DNA from: an uncultured Alphaproteobacteria bacterium
GTDB taxonomy: Bacteria; Pseudomonadota; Alphaproteobacteria; Methylaequorales; Methylaequoraceae
Length of the DNA: 64,000 nucleotides
Direction: 5' to 3'
Assembly: GCA_902617375.1 (NCBI GenBank)
Contig: CACMWI010000001.1
Coordinates: forward strand, 1 to 64,000
Numbering within the stretch: the stretch's first letter is position 1; every line of letters begins with the position of its first letter. Under the pieces are notes generated by a model. It saw only the letters and a program-made list of their open reading frames with translations, was not told the origin of the DNA and made no database searches. This document shows positions 19,332-29,062 of the stretch, piece by piece. The translations under genes and the position numbers were made by a program.

Positions 19332-19356
19332 AGGATTAAAAGAAAGGATATTTAGT

Positions 19357-20127
19357 TTAAAAACTTTTTCCTATAGAAAATATAACTTGATCACTTTCAA
19401 CATCAGCTCCGTAACCATCGATAGTTGTGTAACTCAATCCAAGATCAAGCCCAAACGCGCTAGTAGATAATGAAGCCATATAATCAGAATAAGCATTTCC
19501 ACCTTCCATTTCTGACCCAGTGAAACCGGCTGATCCTGAGATAGTAAATGGAGTATTTGGAACCGCAATTTCCGCGCTTACATTTTGATAGTCATACTCA
19601 TCCTGTTGAAAGCCTGAAGGAGAATAACCATAATAGTATGAAATCCCAATATCAGTTACTGGGTTGGGAACAGCTAAACTTAATGATCCATAATATTCAA
19701 AGAAATCAACATTTCTTGCACCATTGGCAGTATTTTCATCAGTCATACCTGGATAGTCATAATATAAGAAACCAACATCATATGAGAAGTAGTCTTCTAA
19801 CAATGGAACTGCACCAGCAAATCCACCATAATAGTCTAATTCGTTTCCTGACAATGTATTGGTTCCTCCTGAGACGTTTGAGCCCCAGAATCCAACATAA
19901 GCGTCAATGTAGGTATCTAGCAAAGTAACTCCGTAATCTAATCCACCTTGAACAGCAGATTGACCGTCATTTTGACGCTCACCTCTCCAAACATATTGTG
20001 AATAGTAAGCAACATTAGCTGAAATTTCACCGTATGGTAATTTATCGGGAAATTCAAAAGATTTTACCGGACTTGCTATTGCAAAGGGTACCGATAAAGC
20101 AGTAACTGTAATTAATTTTTTTAACAT
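19357..20127 (-). CDS. TorF-type outer-membrane porin (TIGR02001-like)
   Basis: A 256-residue exported protein: Lys-rich start, hydrophobic stretch (ITVTALSVPFAIASP) and cleavage probably near residue 23. The mature part is rich in aromatic and Gly residues in alternating strands, for example SANVAYYSQYVWRGERQNDG near residue 37. It ends in QVIFSIGKSF with a terminal Phe, the usual beta-barrel insertion signal. This pattern fits the TorF/gcw_chp family of putative porins. The solute is unknown. A good ribosome-binding site (GGAAGGAAA) precedes the ATG, and a stem-loop lies in the leader. Confidence 0.8.
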   Translation of the reverse strand: MLKKLITVTALSVPFAIASPVKSFEFPDKLPYGEISANVAYYSQYVWRGERQNDGQSAVQGGLDYGVTLLDTYIDAYVGFWGSNVSGGTNTLSGNELDYYGGFAGAVPLLEDYFSYDVGFLYYDYPGMTDENTANGARNVDFFEYYGSLSLAVPNPVTDIGISYYYGYSPSGFQQDEYDYQNVSAEIAVPNTPFTISGSAGFTGSEMEGGNAYSDYMASLSTSAFGLDLGLSYTTIDGYGADVESDQVIFSIGKSF

Positions 20128-20156
20128 TTATTTCCTTCCTTTTTTGTTAAATAGAT

Positions 20157-20182
20157 AAAAATTAGCAAAATGACTAATTTTT
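20157..20182 (-). promoter_or_regulatory. Stem-loop in the leader of the porin gene
   Basis: AAAAATTAG, 8-nt loop, CTAATTTTT: a perfect 9-bp inverted repeat 30-55 nt upstream of the porin start codon. It would lie in the 5-prime leader of the porin mRNA, where it could slow decay or limit translation, or it could be an operator. No promoter hexamers are clearly placed, so the role is open. Confidence 0.4.
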
Positions 20183-20289
20183 AAGCACTTTTTAGAATTG
20201 TAGAATTATTAATCAGTATTATAAAAATAAAATAAATTCTTTAAGAAATCAAGGGTTTTTAACATTATTTTGACAGAATATTATATTTT

Positions 20290-20305
20290 GTTGTAAATTT
20301 ACAAC
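20290..20305. promoter_or_regulatory. 16-bp perfect palindrome upstream of the hopanoid genes
   Basis: GTTGTAAATTTACAAC is a perfect palindrome without spacer, 64 nt upstream of the hpnB start and 163 nt upstream of the divergent porin start. A TTGACA hexamer at 20270-20275 lies just before it. A palindrome this long is likely to be a protein-binding site. The regulator is unknown, and either divergent gene could be the target. Confidence 0.5.
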
Positions 20306-20368
20306 TCCTGTTGTCTTAACCCTATAATCTCTGTATTGTAGCTTAAATTAACTTTATTAATTATCAAA

Positions 20369-21553
20369 TTGGAATATTTAATTTACATTTCTTATATTTC
20401 TCTGGCCTCTTGGTTATATATATCATTTCTTCACGGAAGATCATTCTCAAGTGATGAGGGTTTGTTTTGGAAAAATGAAATTATTTTCGAAGAAAAATTA
20501 AATTTCAATAAACAATTGGTCTTTACCGATTCGATTTGCATAATGATACCAGCAAGAAACGAAGAAAAAACAATTTTAAAGACTTTAAACTCAATCAAGA
20601 ATCAAAGTTATGAGAATCTTCAAGTTTTAGTAATTGATGACAACAGTTCAGATAAAACTAGAAAAATAGTAAATAGATTTAAAAAAGGTTTTAAAAAGTT
20701 AAAACTTTTAAAAGGGAAGCAATTACCTCCAGGATGGGTTGGCAAAACTTGGGCATTAAAACAAGCAGTAGATCAGGCAAATAAAAAGTTTTTCAATTAT
20801 TATTTATTCGTTGATTCTGATATTACATTTTCAAAAAATTTATTAAAAAAGGTAATTCATTTTTCAAAATCAGAAGATTTTTTAATGATTTCTTTAATGG
20901 CAAAATTAAATTGTAATTCATTTTGGGAAAAGATGCTTATTCCATCTTTTATTTTTTTTTTTCAAAAACTATATCCATTTAATAATGTAAACAATAAAAA
21001 AAAAAACTTGGCTGCAGCTGCTGGTGGTTTTATTTTCTGTAAATCATCAGAGTTTAAAAAAGAAAACCTATATAACAAAATCAGAAATAAAGTAATCGAT
21101 GACTGTAACCTTGCAAAATTATTAAAAAAAAATGGAGCAATTTGGTTGGGCCTTACTAATCAAGTTAAAAGTGGACGAAGTTATAATAATCTTAAGAGCA
21201 TATGGAACATGGTTTCTAGGACAGCATTTGAGCAATTAAATCATTCTTTAAGTTTATTATTTATTTGTGTCTTAGGACTAATCATTATTTATCTTTCCCC
21301 ATTAGCTGTCGTGTTAATTATTTTATTTTTTTTTCAATTCGATTTACAAAACTTACATTTCGTTTTAGTTAATTTTACTTCGTTTATTTTTATGATTATG
21401 ATTATTCTGCCTACGCTAAATTTTTATGGCGTAAATAAAAATTTTGCATTAGCAATTCCAGTTACTGCAGTTTTATATATTTGTATGACAATAACATCTG
21501 CTGTAAATCATATGTTGTTTTTTGGAAATACATGGAAGGGGAGGAAGTATTAA
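20369..21553 (+). CDS. hpnB: Hopene-associated glycosyltransferase HpnB
   Basis: A 394-residue GT2-type glycosyltransferase. The catalytic domain has IMIPARNEEKTILKTLNS near residue 56, VIDDNSSDKTRKIV near 91, PPGWVGKTWALKQA, and the donor-site segment LFVDSDITF (DxD). Hydrophobic helices lie at the N-terminus (YISYISLASWLYISF) and in the C-terminal 130 residues, so it is membrane-bound. This layout matches HpnB of hopanoid loci, whose acceptor is not proven. Start is TTG: no ATG precedes the conserved region, and the next gene overlaps its end by up to 32 nt. It is first in the plus-strand run hpnB-hpnC-dxs-hpnD-hpnE-shc-hpnG. Confidence 0.85.
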   Translation: MEYLIYISYISLASWLYISFLHGRSFSSDEGLFWKNEIIFEEKLNFNKQLVFTDSICIMIPARNEEKTILKTLNSIKNQSYENLQVLVIDDNSSDKTRKIVNRFKKGFKKLKLLKGKQLPPGWVGKTWALKQAVDQANKKFFNYYLFVDSDITFSKNLLKKVIHFSKSEDFLMISLMAKLNCNSFWEKMLIPSFIFFFQKLYPFNNVNNKKKNLAAAAGGFIFCKSSEFKKENLYNKIRNKVIDDCNLAKLLKKNGAIWLGLTNQVKSGRSYNNLKSIWNMVSRTAFEQLNHSLSLLFICVLGLIIIYLSPLAVVLIILFFFQFDLQNLHFVLVNFTSFIFMIMIILPTLNFYGVNKNFALAIPVTAVLYICMTITSAVNHMLFFGNTWKGRKY

Positions 21554-22415
21554 AAAAATAAATGACAAATATATTTACTCTCTACTATCTGGAAAAAGTT
21601 TTCAAGATGAAAATTTTCCAGTTGCATCATTCATGATAAATAAAAAGTTAAAAGAATTTATTAGACATTTTTATTTCTTTGCAAGAACATCCGATGACAT
21701 TGCTGACCATGAAAAACTTAAACCAACAGAAAAACTTAACATTCTAAATTATTTTGATAAATGTTTAAAAGAGAAAAAAAAAACGGATATTTCTGTTTTA
21801 AATAAACTTATAATAACCTTCTGTCGCCATGAATTTGCCCAAGTATGTTCGAGACAACTTTTAGTAGCATTCAAGTTAGATGCAAAAAAGAAAAGATATA
21901 AAAATTGGTCAGAACTTATCAACTATTGCAAATATTCCGCAAATCCAGTTGGCAGATATTTTATCAACCTCACATATCACGAGAAAAAAAAAAAAATTAA
22001 TAATAGAAATATTATTTTTCAAGGAGCAGATAATCTTTGCACAGCATTGCAAATTATTAATCATCTCCAGGACTGTCAAAAAGATTATATCTATCTCAAT
22101 AGAGTTTATTTGCCAATGTCATATTTCAATAAATGTTCAATAAAAGTTGAAATATTAAAGAGAAGCAAAAATAACAGTAAGTTTAATGACTTAAAAAGAT
22201 TAGTAATTGATAGAGTAGAAAAATTACTAGATGATTCAAAAAAAGGAATTGATTTAATAGAAGTAGGAAGATTAAAGAAAGAAACATTAATTATTTTATA
22301 TATTGCTAAAAGATTATGTTTTCTGCTAAAAAAGAATAATCCCTTAGAAAAAAAAATAAAATTATCACGTATTGATTTGATTTTTTGTTTTATTAAAGGA
22401 ATAATAAGTAATTAG
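21522..22415 (+). CDS. hpnC: Hydroxysqualene synthase HpnC
   Basis: One of two trans-prenyltransferase-like enzymes (HpnC, HpnD) that with HpnE replace squalene synthase. HpnC converts presqualene diphosphate to hydroxysqualene. The first aspartate motif is DDIADH near residue 65, the second is DCQKDY near 182, and NPVGRYF is present between them. The 297-residue length fits. The start is uncertain. TTG at 21522 has no Shine-Dalgarno sequence. A strong GGGGAGG at 21538-21544 lies 4 nt before an in-frame ATT at 21549, and no ATG or GTG lies before the conserved ENFPVAS segment. The gene overlaps hpnB. Confidence 0.85.
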   Translation: MEIHGRGGSIKKINDKYIYSLLSGKSFQDENFPVASFMINKKLKEFIRHFYFFARTSDDIADHEKLKPTEKLNILNYFDKCLKEKKKTDISVLNKLIITFCRHEFAQVCSRQLLVAFKLDAKKKRYKNWSELINYCKYSANPVGRYFINLTYHEKKKKINNRNIIFQGADNLCTALQIINHLQDCQKDYIYLNRVYLPMSYFNKCSIKVEILKRSKNNSKFNDLKRLVIDRVEKLLDDSKKGIDLIEVGRLKKETLIILYIAKRLCFLLKKNNPLEKKIKLSRIDLIFCFIKGIISN

Positions 22416-22449
22416 AATTAAATTTCTAATTATTTAAGTAAAAGTTTAT

Positions 22450-24372
22450 ATGAAGACCCAAACCAACCTACTAGATAAAGTTAAGTATCCAAAAGATCTA
22501 AAAAACTTCTCTGACAAACAACTCAAGTTAATTTGCAAAGAACTTAGAAATGAAGTTGTTGATGCTGTTTCAGTGACTGGTGGACATCTAGGTGCCGGAC
22601 TTGGTGTAGTTGAGTTGACAATTGCGATCCATAGTGTTTTTAACACTCCAAAAGATAAATTGATTTGGGATGTGGGACATCAATGTTATCCACATAAGGT
22701 GATTACAGGAAGAAGGGATAAAATTAGAACTATTCGGCAACCAGGAGGTCTTTATGGGTTTACCAAAAGATCAGAGAGTGAATATGATCCATTTGGCGCC
22801 GCACATTCTTCTACATCGATTTCCGCTGGACTTGGAATGGCAGTTGCGAGAGACCTAAAGAAAGAAAATCACAATGTAGTCTGCGTAATCGGAGATGGAG
22901 CTATTAGTGCTGGTATGGCATACGAAGCAATGAACAATGCAGGTTCAATGAATGCAAGACTTATTGTGATTTTGAATGACAATGACATGTCTATCGCTCC
23001 ACCCGTTGGTGCAATGAGTGCTTACTTATCGCGATTATTATCAACAAAGACATTTCAATCAGCTAGAACATTAGCCAAACAGATGGCAAAAAAATTCCCA
23101 AAAAGTTTCCAGAATATGGCAGCTAAAGCCGACGAGTATGTTAGGGGAATGGTTACAGGTGGCACATTATTTGAGGAACTTGGCTTTTTCTATCTTGGCC
23201 CTATTGATGGCCATAATCTAGATCACCTTCTTCCTGTTTTAAGAAACTTAGAAAAATCAAAATGGGATGGTCCAGTATTTCTCCATGTTGTCACCAAAAA
23301 AGGTTATGGTTATGAGCCAGCAGAAAAATCTGAAGACAAGTATCATGGAGTGAGTAAGTTCAACGTTGTAACTGGTGAACAAGTCAAATCTACCTCTAAA
23401 ATACCAAGTTACACAAAAGTTTTTGCAGATTCACTTATAAAGTTGGCAAAAAAAGACAAATCAATAGTCGCGATTACTGCTGCAATGCCTTCTGGTACAG
23501 GATTAGATCATTTTCAGAAAGCACATCCTTCAAGAACATTCGATGTAGGAATTGCAGAACAGCACGCAGTAACTTTTGCTGCAGGGCTTGCTTCTAGAGG
23601 GATGAAACCTTACGCAGCTATTTATTCAACCTTTCTTCAAAGAGCTTACGATCAAGTTGTTCATGATGTTGCAATTCAGTCCTTACCTGTAAGATTTGCA
23701 ATTGACAGAGCCGGTCAGGTTGGTGCAGACGGAGCAACACACGCTGGGTCCTTTGATTTAGCATATCTTTGTACGCTTCCGAACTTTATAGTAATGGCAC
23801 CAAGTAACGAAAACGAACTTGTGAATAGTATTGCTACCTCGGCTACTATCAATGATAGACCATCAGCATTTAGATATCCAAGAGGGGAAGGAATTGGTGT
23901 TAAAATAACTGAGCAACCTGAAATATGGAAAATAGGAAAAGGTAAAATTATTACGGAGGGAAATAAGATTTGTATCTTATCCTTGGGAACAAGATTGAAG
24001 GACTCTTTAGACGCCTCTCAAATTTTAGCCTCTTATGGTTTACCAACTACAGTTGCTGATGCAAGATTTGCAAAACCGATAGATCAACTTCTTATAACTC
24101 AACTGGCAAGGGATCATGAAGTTTTAATTACGGTTGAGGAGGGTTCAATCGGTGGTTTTTCAGCTCAAGTAATGTCATTTCTTACAAAATCTGGTGCACT
24201 AGATCAGGGTCTTAAATTTAGACCAATCTTCTTCCCTGATAAATTTGTAAACCATGGAAAACCAGATGAGCAAAATATTGAATGCGGTGTTGATACAGAC
24301 AACATCGTGAAAACAGCACTTGGAGCCTTAGGAATTTCTTATCCCAGAAAATTCAATCTTGAAAGAGCTTAA
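22450..24372 (+). CDS. dxs: 1-deoxy-D-xylulose-5-phosphate synthase
   Basis: The thiamine-diphosphate enzyme that makes DXP from pyruvate and glyceraldehyde-3-phosphate, the first step of the non-mevalonate isoprenoid pathway. The 640-residue protein has the N-terminal [18 protein letters not shown] near residue 42, and [18 protein letters not shown]. The ThDP motif [18 protein letters not shown] lies at about 147-165, with [11 protein letters not shown] after it. The transketolase-like middle has [13 protein letters not shown] and [15 protein letters not shown]. Its place between hpnC and hpnD suggests it feeds hopanoid synthesis. Its codon use is less AT-extreme than the neighbouring hpn genes. 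Confidence 0.97.
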   Translation: MKTQTNLLDKVKYPKDLKNFSDKQLKLICKELRNEVVDAVSVTGGHLGAGLGVVELTIAIHSVFNTPKDKLIWDVGHQCYPHKVITGRRDKIRTIRQPGGLYGFTKRSESEYDPFGAAHSSTSISAGLGMAVARDLKKENHNVVCVIGDGAISAGMAYEAMNNAGSMNARLIVILNDNDMSIAPPVGAMSAYLSRLLSTKTFQSARTLAKQMAKKFPKSFQNMAAKADEYVRGMVTGGTLFEELGFFYLGPIDGHNLDHLLPVLRNLEKSKWDGPVFLHVVTKKGYGYEPAEKSEDKYHGVSKFNVVTGEQVKSTSKIPSYTKVFADSLIKLAKKDKSIVAITAAMPSGTGLDHFQKAHPSRTFDVGIAEQHAVTFAAGLASRGMKPYAAIYSTFLQRAYDQVVHDVAIQSLPVRFAIDRAGQVGADGATHAGSFDLAYLCTLPNFIVMAPSNENELVNSIATSATINDRPSAFRYPRGEGIGVKITEQPEIWKIGKGKIITEGNKICILSLGTRLKDSLDASQILASYGLPTTVADARFAKPIDQLLITQLARDHEVLITVEEGSIGGFSAQVMSFLTKSGALDQGLKFRPIFFPDKFVNHGKPDEQNIECGVDTDNIVKTALGALGISYPRKFNLERA

Positions 24373-24391
24373 GCACATATAAATCGTTAAT

Positions 24392-25228
24392 ATGATAGTC
24401 GATGACCAAATCGAAGTTAAAAAGATTGTAAAAAAATCTGGCTCATCGTTCTTTTGGGGGATGAATATTTTAGATTCAGAGAGAAAAAGAGCTATGTTTT
24501 CAATTTATGCTTTTTGCAGAATTGTTGATGACATAGCTGATGAAATAAAAAATAAAAGATTAAAAATAGAAAAACTTAAATCTTGGAAAAAAAAAATTAA
24601 CAATATCTTTGAGTCAAAAAAACTAAAATCTAGCATAGAAAAAGAGCTTAAAATTGCCATTGAAAAGTTTCAGCTAGAAAGACTTGATTTTTACGCTATC
24701 ATTGATGGAATGATGATGGATGCAAAAAGTGACATAAAATTTCCAAAAAAAAAGAACCTTGAATTATACTGCGACAGAGTCGCCGTCGCAGTGGGCTATT
24801 TATCTATTAGAATATTTGGATTATCAGAAAAGGAAAAAAAATATGCTTTTTACCTAGGTAGGGCTTTCCAACTTACAAATATAGTGAGAGATTTTTATGA
24901 AGATCTTAAGAGAGGAAGATGTTATATTGCATCGGAATATTTATCAATATATGGAGTCAAGAAAGATATTAAAACAATAATGCATGATCCAAAACTTCAA
25001 AATATCCTGCAAGACATTTTGCATGAAGCAAATGTATTTTTTGAAAAATCTAATATCGAAGCAAAAAAAATAAGTAAGAAGCAAATTATTGCATCTGAAA
25101 TTATGAAAACATTTTATAAAGCAATTCACACAAAAATGTTTAAAAAGAAGATCAATATAGAAAAAAAAATTAAACTTAATTATTTTCAAAAAATTTATAT
25201 ATTAGTTTTATTTGCAGTAAGGTACTAA
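24392..25228 (+). CDS. hpnD: Presqualene diphosphate synthase HpnD
   Basis: It condenses two farnesyl diphosphates to presqualene diphosphate. The 278-residue protein has the family start KKSGSSFFWGMNILDSERK, the first aspartate motif DDIADE near residue 49, YCDRVAVAVGYLSIRIFG in the middle, and the second motif QLTNIVRDFYEDLKRGRCY near 163. It lies 19 nt after dxs and 4 nt before hpnE. HpnC, HpnD and HpnE together give the three-step route to squalene. Confidence 0.93.
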   Translation: MIVDDQIEVKKIVKKSGSSFFWGMNILDSERKRAMFSIYAFCRIVDDIADEIKNKRLKIEKLKSWKKKINNIFESKKLKSSIEKELKIAIEKFQLERLDFYAIIDGMMMDAKSDIKFPKKKNLELYCDRVAVAVGYLSIRIFGLSEKEKKYAFYLGRAFQLTNIVRDFYEDLKRGRCYIASEYLSIYGVKKDIKTIMHDPKLQNILQDILHEANVFFEKSNIEAKKISKKQIIASEIMKTFYKAIHTKMFKKKINIEKKIKLNYFQKIYILVLFAVRY

Positions 25229-25232
25229 AGTT

Positions 25233-26465
25233 TTGAAAAATATTTATATAATAGGTGCAGGGCTTGCAGGCTTATCTGCTTCTGTACACGCAGTAAAAAG
25301 AAATTACAAAGTAAACGTCTTCGAATCATCAAATCTAATGGGTGGGAGATGTAGGTCATTCTTCGATAAAAAAATAGGACAAGAGATTGATAACGGAAAT
25401 CATCTTGTCTTTTCAGCTAATAAAAATTTTTACGAATTATGTAAAATTGTAAGGTCATTGGATAGTCTTCAATTATTACCGTTTGATCTTGATTTCTATG
25501 ATAAAAAGCAGTCTCTTTATTGGAATATAAACTTAGAAAAGATCAATCTTTTTAAAATTATTATGAACAAATTAGAATTAATTCCAGGAACCAGTTTATT
25601 AGATTATTTGTCGATCTTTAAATTTTTTTTTACAAAAGAAAATAGCACCGTGCATGATATTATTGGAAATTCCAATATCTACAGTACATTTTGGGATCCT
25701 TTAACTTTAGCTGTTATGAATACTTCCAGTGAAAACGCTTCAGCAAAAATCTTAGCTTTTGTTCTAAAAGAGACAATTTTAAAAGGAAAAAAAAATTGTA
25801 ATATCTATCAACCAAAGGTGAATTGGAATAACTCAGTTATCGAACCCTGTGCTAATTTTCTAAAAAAGAAAGGATGTGAAATTAATTTAAAAAATATTTT
25901 AAAAAGTATTAAAATAAAAAATAATTTTATTACCAGGTTAGAATTTATTAATAATTCTGTCGAGGTTAAGGAAAATGATTTAGTTATTTTTGCAATACCA
26001 CCGTCAAATTTTTCAAAATTTTTTCCAAACCTTTCTTTACCAAAAAATTATAATTCAATTGTTAACGTTCATTTCAAATTAACAAAAACTATAAAAGAAA
26101 AGTTTTCAAAGAAAATAATTGGGTTTATTAATTCACATACGCATTGGTTATTTATAAAAAAAAATTATTTGTCTGTTACTATAAGTAATGCAAATCACCT
26201 AAATAATCTCGATTCTAACGAAATTGCTAATATTGTTTGGAAAGAAATTTGTAGCTACATGAAAATCAAACACAGAATAACAAGTTTTCAGGTTGTTAAA
26301 GAAAAAAAGGCAACTCTAGAACAATCACCCACAAACTTTAATCTCGTTAAAAGATTAAAAGAAATCCCTTACAATGTCAGGATATCTGGTGATTGGACAC
26401 AAACATCGCATCCTTGCACAATAGAAGGTTCAATCTTGTCAGGGAAAAGAGCTATTCCACTATAG
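25233..26465 (+). CDS. hpnE: Hydroxysqualene dehydroxylase HpnE
   Basis: An FAD-dependent amine-oxidase/desaturase-type protein that reduces hydroxysqualene to squalene. The 410-residue protein starts with the dinucleotide-binding motif IIGAGLAGLSASVHAV, followed by a GGRCRSF segment and a conserved DNGNHLVFSA. The C-terminal FAD segment reads RISGDWTQTSHPCTIEGSILSGKRA. The start is TTG at 25233, 5 nt after the hpnD stop; no ATG is available upstream of the Rossmann motif. Confidence 0.9.
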   Translation: MKNIYIIGAGLAGLSASVHAVKRNYKVNVFESSNLMGGRCRSFFDKKIGQEIDNGNHLVFSANKNFYELCKIVRSLDSLQLLPFDLDFYDKKQSLYWNINLEKINLFKIIMNKLELIPGTSLLDYLSIFKFFFTKENSTVHDIIGNSNIYSTFWDPLTLAVMNTSSENASAKILAFVLKETILKGKKNCNIYQPKVNWNNSVIEPCANFLKKKGCEINLKNILKSIKIKNNFITRLEFINNSVEVKENDLVIFAIPPSNFSKFFPNLSLPKNYNSIVNVHFKLTKTIKEKFSKKIIGFINSHTHWLFIKKNYLSVTISNANHLNNLDSNEIANIVWKEICSYMKIKHRITSFQVVKEKKATLEQSPTNFNLVKRLKEIPYNVRISGDWTQTSHPCTIEGSILSGKRAIPL

Positions 26466-26478
26466 AAAAAGTTTTAAA

Positions 26479-28389
26479 ATGAAAAGTTTAAAAGATATTA
26501 TTGATAATTTTCAACATTCTTATGGCAAGCTCCTTAAAAATCAAAACCGTAAAAGACTTAAGCAAGGTTGTTACGTATATGAGTTAGAAGCAGACACTAC
26601 TATCACATCAGAATATATTCTGCTAATGCATTTTCTTGGAAAAATTGAAATAAAATTACAAGAAAAAATGGTTAAATATATTTTAAGTAAGCAAAATCAA
26701 GAAGGAGGTTGGCCACTTTTTTATGATGGTGAGACTGATCTTAGTGCTTCAGTGAAGGCTTATTATGCTTTAAAGCTTGCAGGTGTAGATAAAAACTCGA
26801 GCGAAATGATAAAAGCGAAAAAATGTATATTACTTAACGGAGGGATTGAAAAAGCAAATGTGTTTACGAGAATAACTCTGGCACTTTATGGTCAAATTAC
26901 TTGGAGTTCAATTCCATTTATGCCAATTGAAATTATGCTTTTTCCAAATTGGTTCCCATTCAATATTTATAAAATATCTTATTGGTCAAGAACTGTTCTC
27001 GTTCCCCTTCTTATCATAATGCGAAGAAAACCAATTGCACAGAACCCTAATAGAGTTTTCATAAAAGAATTATTTAAAAACCCGAAAAACCATTCGGGAA
27101 AAATTAAATTAATTGCAAAAAAAAATTTACTTTCGAGAACATTTATTTATTTAGATAAGTTAGCGATATTTATTTTTTCTTTCTTCACCAAGAGCTTCAA
27201 GGATAAATGTGAAAATTTTGCCTTGAAATGGATTTTAAAAAGACTGAATGGGTTGGATGGTTTAGGTGGAATTTTCCCTGCAATGGTAAATACCCTAATT
27301 TCCCTGACAATTTTAGATAAAAATAAATATCTCCAAGAGATTAAAATAGCTCAAAAAGCTATAGATAAACTTATTGTTGAAAAGAAAGAATACGCCTACT
27401 GCCAACCCTGTTTTTCTCCTGTTTGGGACTCTGGATGGATGGGTATAGTTAATATTGAGAACGGAATTCTAGATGATAGGCTTGCAGAATGGTTTTTAAA
27501 AAAAGAAATAAAGATTAAAGGTGATTGGTCACACAAAAACAGTGAAGTTGATGAAGGAGGTTGGGCTTTCCAATTTAATAATGATTACTACCCTGATGTT
27601 GACGATACAGCATTGGTTGGTATGTTTTTGGACAGATACAATAGAATAAAGAAAAAAAAATCAATAGAACTTGCAATCGAAAGAACTAGAAAATGGATTG
27701 TTGGAATGCAATCTAAGAATGGAGGTTGGGGTGCGTTTGATATTGATAATGTACATTATTCTCTTAATTCAATACCATTCGCTGACCATGGCGCACTTCT
27801 TGATCCACCTACTGCGGACGTTTCAGCACGTTGCCTCAGTTTCCTAAAACAACTAAACAACCCAAGAGACAAGAATTGCATTGAAAAAGCAACAAATTAC
27901 CTTTTATCTGAACAAGAGAAAGATGGGAGTTGGTTTGGTAGGTGGGGAACAAATTATATTTATGGAACGTGGTCAGTTTTGTCTGCCTTAAATTTAGTAG
28001 AATTTAAGAATAAAAAAGCAGTTTTTGATAAAGCAATTAATTATTTAAAAAGTAATCAGAGAAATGACGGTGGTTGGGGTGAAGACGGGAAGTCTTATTA
28101 CAAAAATTTTGAGAATTTTTCAAAAAAAAGTACTCCCTCTCAAACATCATGGGCTATCATGGGGCTTTTAGCGGCAGGTCAGATAAACAGTCCAGAGGTG
28201 GAAAAAGGAATGAAATATTTAACAAATAAAGATACCAAATTTCAAGAAGATCATTACACAGCTGTAGGGTTTCCAAAAGTTTTTTATCTGAAATATCATG
28301 GTTATGCTGAATATTTTCCACTTCTTGCAATATCTAAAGTAAAAAACCAATTAAAAAAGAATTCGATTTTTCCGGCTTATGGAACATAA
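26479..28389 (+). CDS. shc: Squalene-hopene cyclase
   Basis: A membrane-associated class II terpene cyclase that turns squalene into hopene/hopanol. The 636-residue protein has the catalytic acid motif DVDDTA at about 373-378. It also has several QW repeats, including QNQEGGWPLFYDGETD near 72, QSKNGGWGAFD, QEKDGSWFGRWG and QRNDGGWGED. The segment SDLSASVKAYYALKLAG type helix-turn is conserved. Length is close to the usual 630-660. It follows hpnE by 13 nt and overlaps hpnG by 11 nt. Also called hpnF. Confidence 0.96.
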   Translation: MKSLKDIIDNFQHSYGKLLKNQNRKRLKQGCYVYELEADTTITSEYILLMHFLGKIEIKLQEKMVKYILSKQNQEGGWPLFYDGETDLSASVKAYYALKLAGVDKNSSEMIKAKKCILLNGGIEKANVFTRITLALYGQITWSSIPFMPIEIMLFPNWFPFNIYKISYWSRTVLVPLLIIMRRKPIAQNPNRVFIKELFKNPKNHSGKIKLIAKKNLLSRTFIYLDKLAIFIFSFFTKSFKDKCENFALKWILKRLNGLDGLGGIFPAMVNTLISLTILDKNKYLQEIKIAQKAIDKLIVEKKEYAYCQPCFSPVWDSGWMGIVNIENGILDDRLAEWFLKKEIKIKGDWSHKNSEVDEGGWAFQFNNDYYPDVDDTALVGMFLDRYNRIKKKKSIELAIERTRKWIVGMQSKNGGWGAFDIDNVHYSLNSIPFADHGALLDPPTADVSARCLSFLKQLNNPRDKNCIEKATNYLLSEQEKDGSWFGRWGTNYIYGTWSVLSALNLVEFKNKKAVFDKAINYLKSNQRNDGGWGEDGKSYYKNFENFSKKSTPSQTSWAIMGLLAAGQINSPEVEKGMKYLTNKDTKFQEDHYTAVGFPKVFYLKYHGYAEYFPLLAISKVKNQLKKNSIFPAYGT

Positions 28390-29050
28390 AAAAAAAATCA
28401 AGAAAATTGGTTTCATTTTTGGCTTGAAGAAGGAAATGAAATTAGTCTCCCGCACAAATAATAATAAATTTTGTGTTTATGGTTATGGAAAATCTTCAAA
28501 GGAAGCAACCAAAAAATTGTTGAAGTTAGGAGTAGATATTGTTGTAAATTTTGGTTTTGCGGGTTCCGTATCAAAGAGCTTAAAAAATGGCGACATCGTA
28601 TTTGTAAATAAAATATTAAATGAAAAAAATAAAAAACTTACACCATCAAAATTTAATCAAGATTTCTTCAAAAATTTAGAAAAAAAAATTGAATTTGTGA
28701 AGTGTAATTTACTTACCGTTCAAAAGATTGTTGGCGATAAAAGAGCAAAATTAAGAATTGTAAAAAAATTTAAATCAATCTCAGTGATTGATATGGAAGC
28801 TTATCATATTAAGGAAGAACTTTTGAAAGTAAATATCCCAATGTTATCTTTCAAAGTAATATTTGATGATCTAACTTTTGACATACCCTCTTATATTTTA
28901 GATTGTATCAATGATAAGGGTGAACTAAAAATAGTTCACTTTTTAAAAAGCTTGATCCTAAAACCACAAAGAATTTTTGAGCTTATGAATGTAAACTTTA
29001 AATTTTCAAAAAGTAAAAAAGTTCTCGAGAGTCTTGTTAATTCTTTTTAA
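28379..29050 (+). CDS. hpnG: Adenosylhopane nucleosidase HpnG
   Basis: A 223-residue protein of the purine nucleoside phosphorylase/nucleosidase fold. In hopanoid synthesis HpnG removes adenine from adenosylhopane to give a ribosylhopane derivative. Visible features are the Gly-rich segment VYGYGKSSKEATKKL, the nucleosidase-type VNFGFAGSVSKSLKNGDIV, and the substrate-binding VIDMEAYHIKEEL near residue 140. It overlaps the shc stop and is last in the plus-strand hpn run. The partner enzyme gene hpnH lies 12 nt away on the opposite strand. Confidence 0.88.
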   Translation: MEHKKKIKKIGFIFGLKKEMKLVSRTNNNKFCVYGYGKSSKEATKKLLKLGVDIVVNFGFAGSVSKSLKNGDIVFVNKILNEKNKKLTPSKFNQDFFKNLEKKIEFVKCNLLTVQKIVGDKRAKLRIVKKFKSISVIDMEAYHIKEELLKVNIPMLSFKVIFDDLTFDIPSYILDCINDKGELKIVHFLKSLILKPQRIFELMNVNFKFSKSKKVLESLVNSF

Positions 29051-29062
29051 ATATAGGTTACG

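Noticed and set aside
21880-22143. Alternative frame inside hpnC
   Set aside because: The hpnC frame carries both aspartate-rich motifs across this region, so there is no frameshift and the second frame is a shadow.
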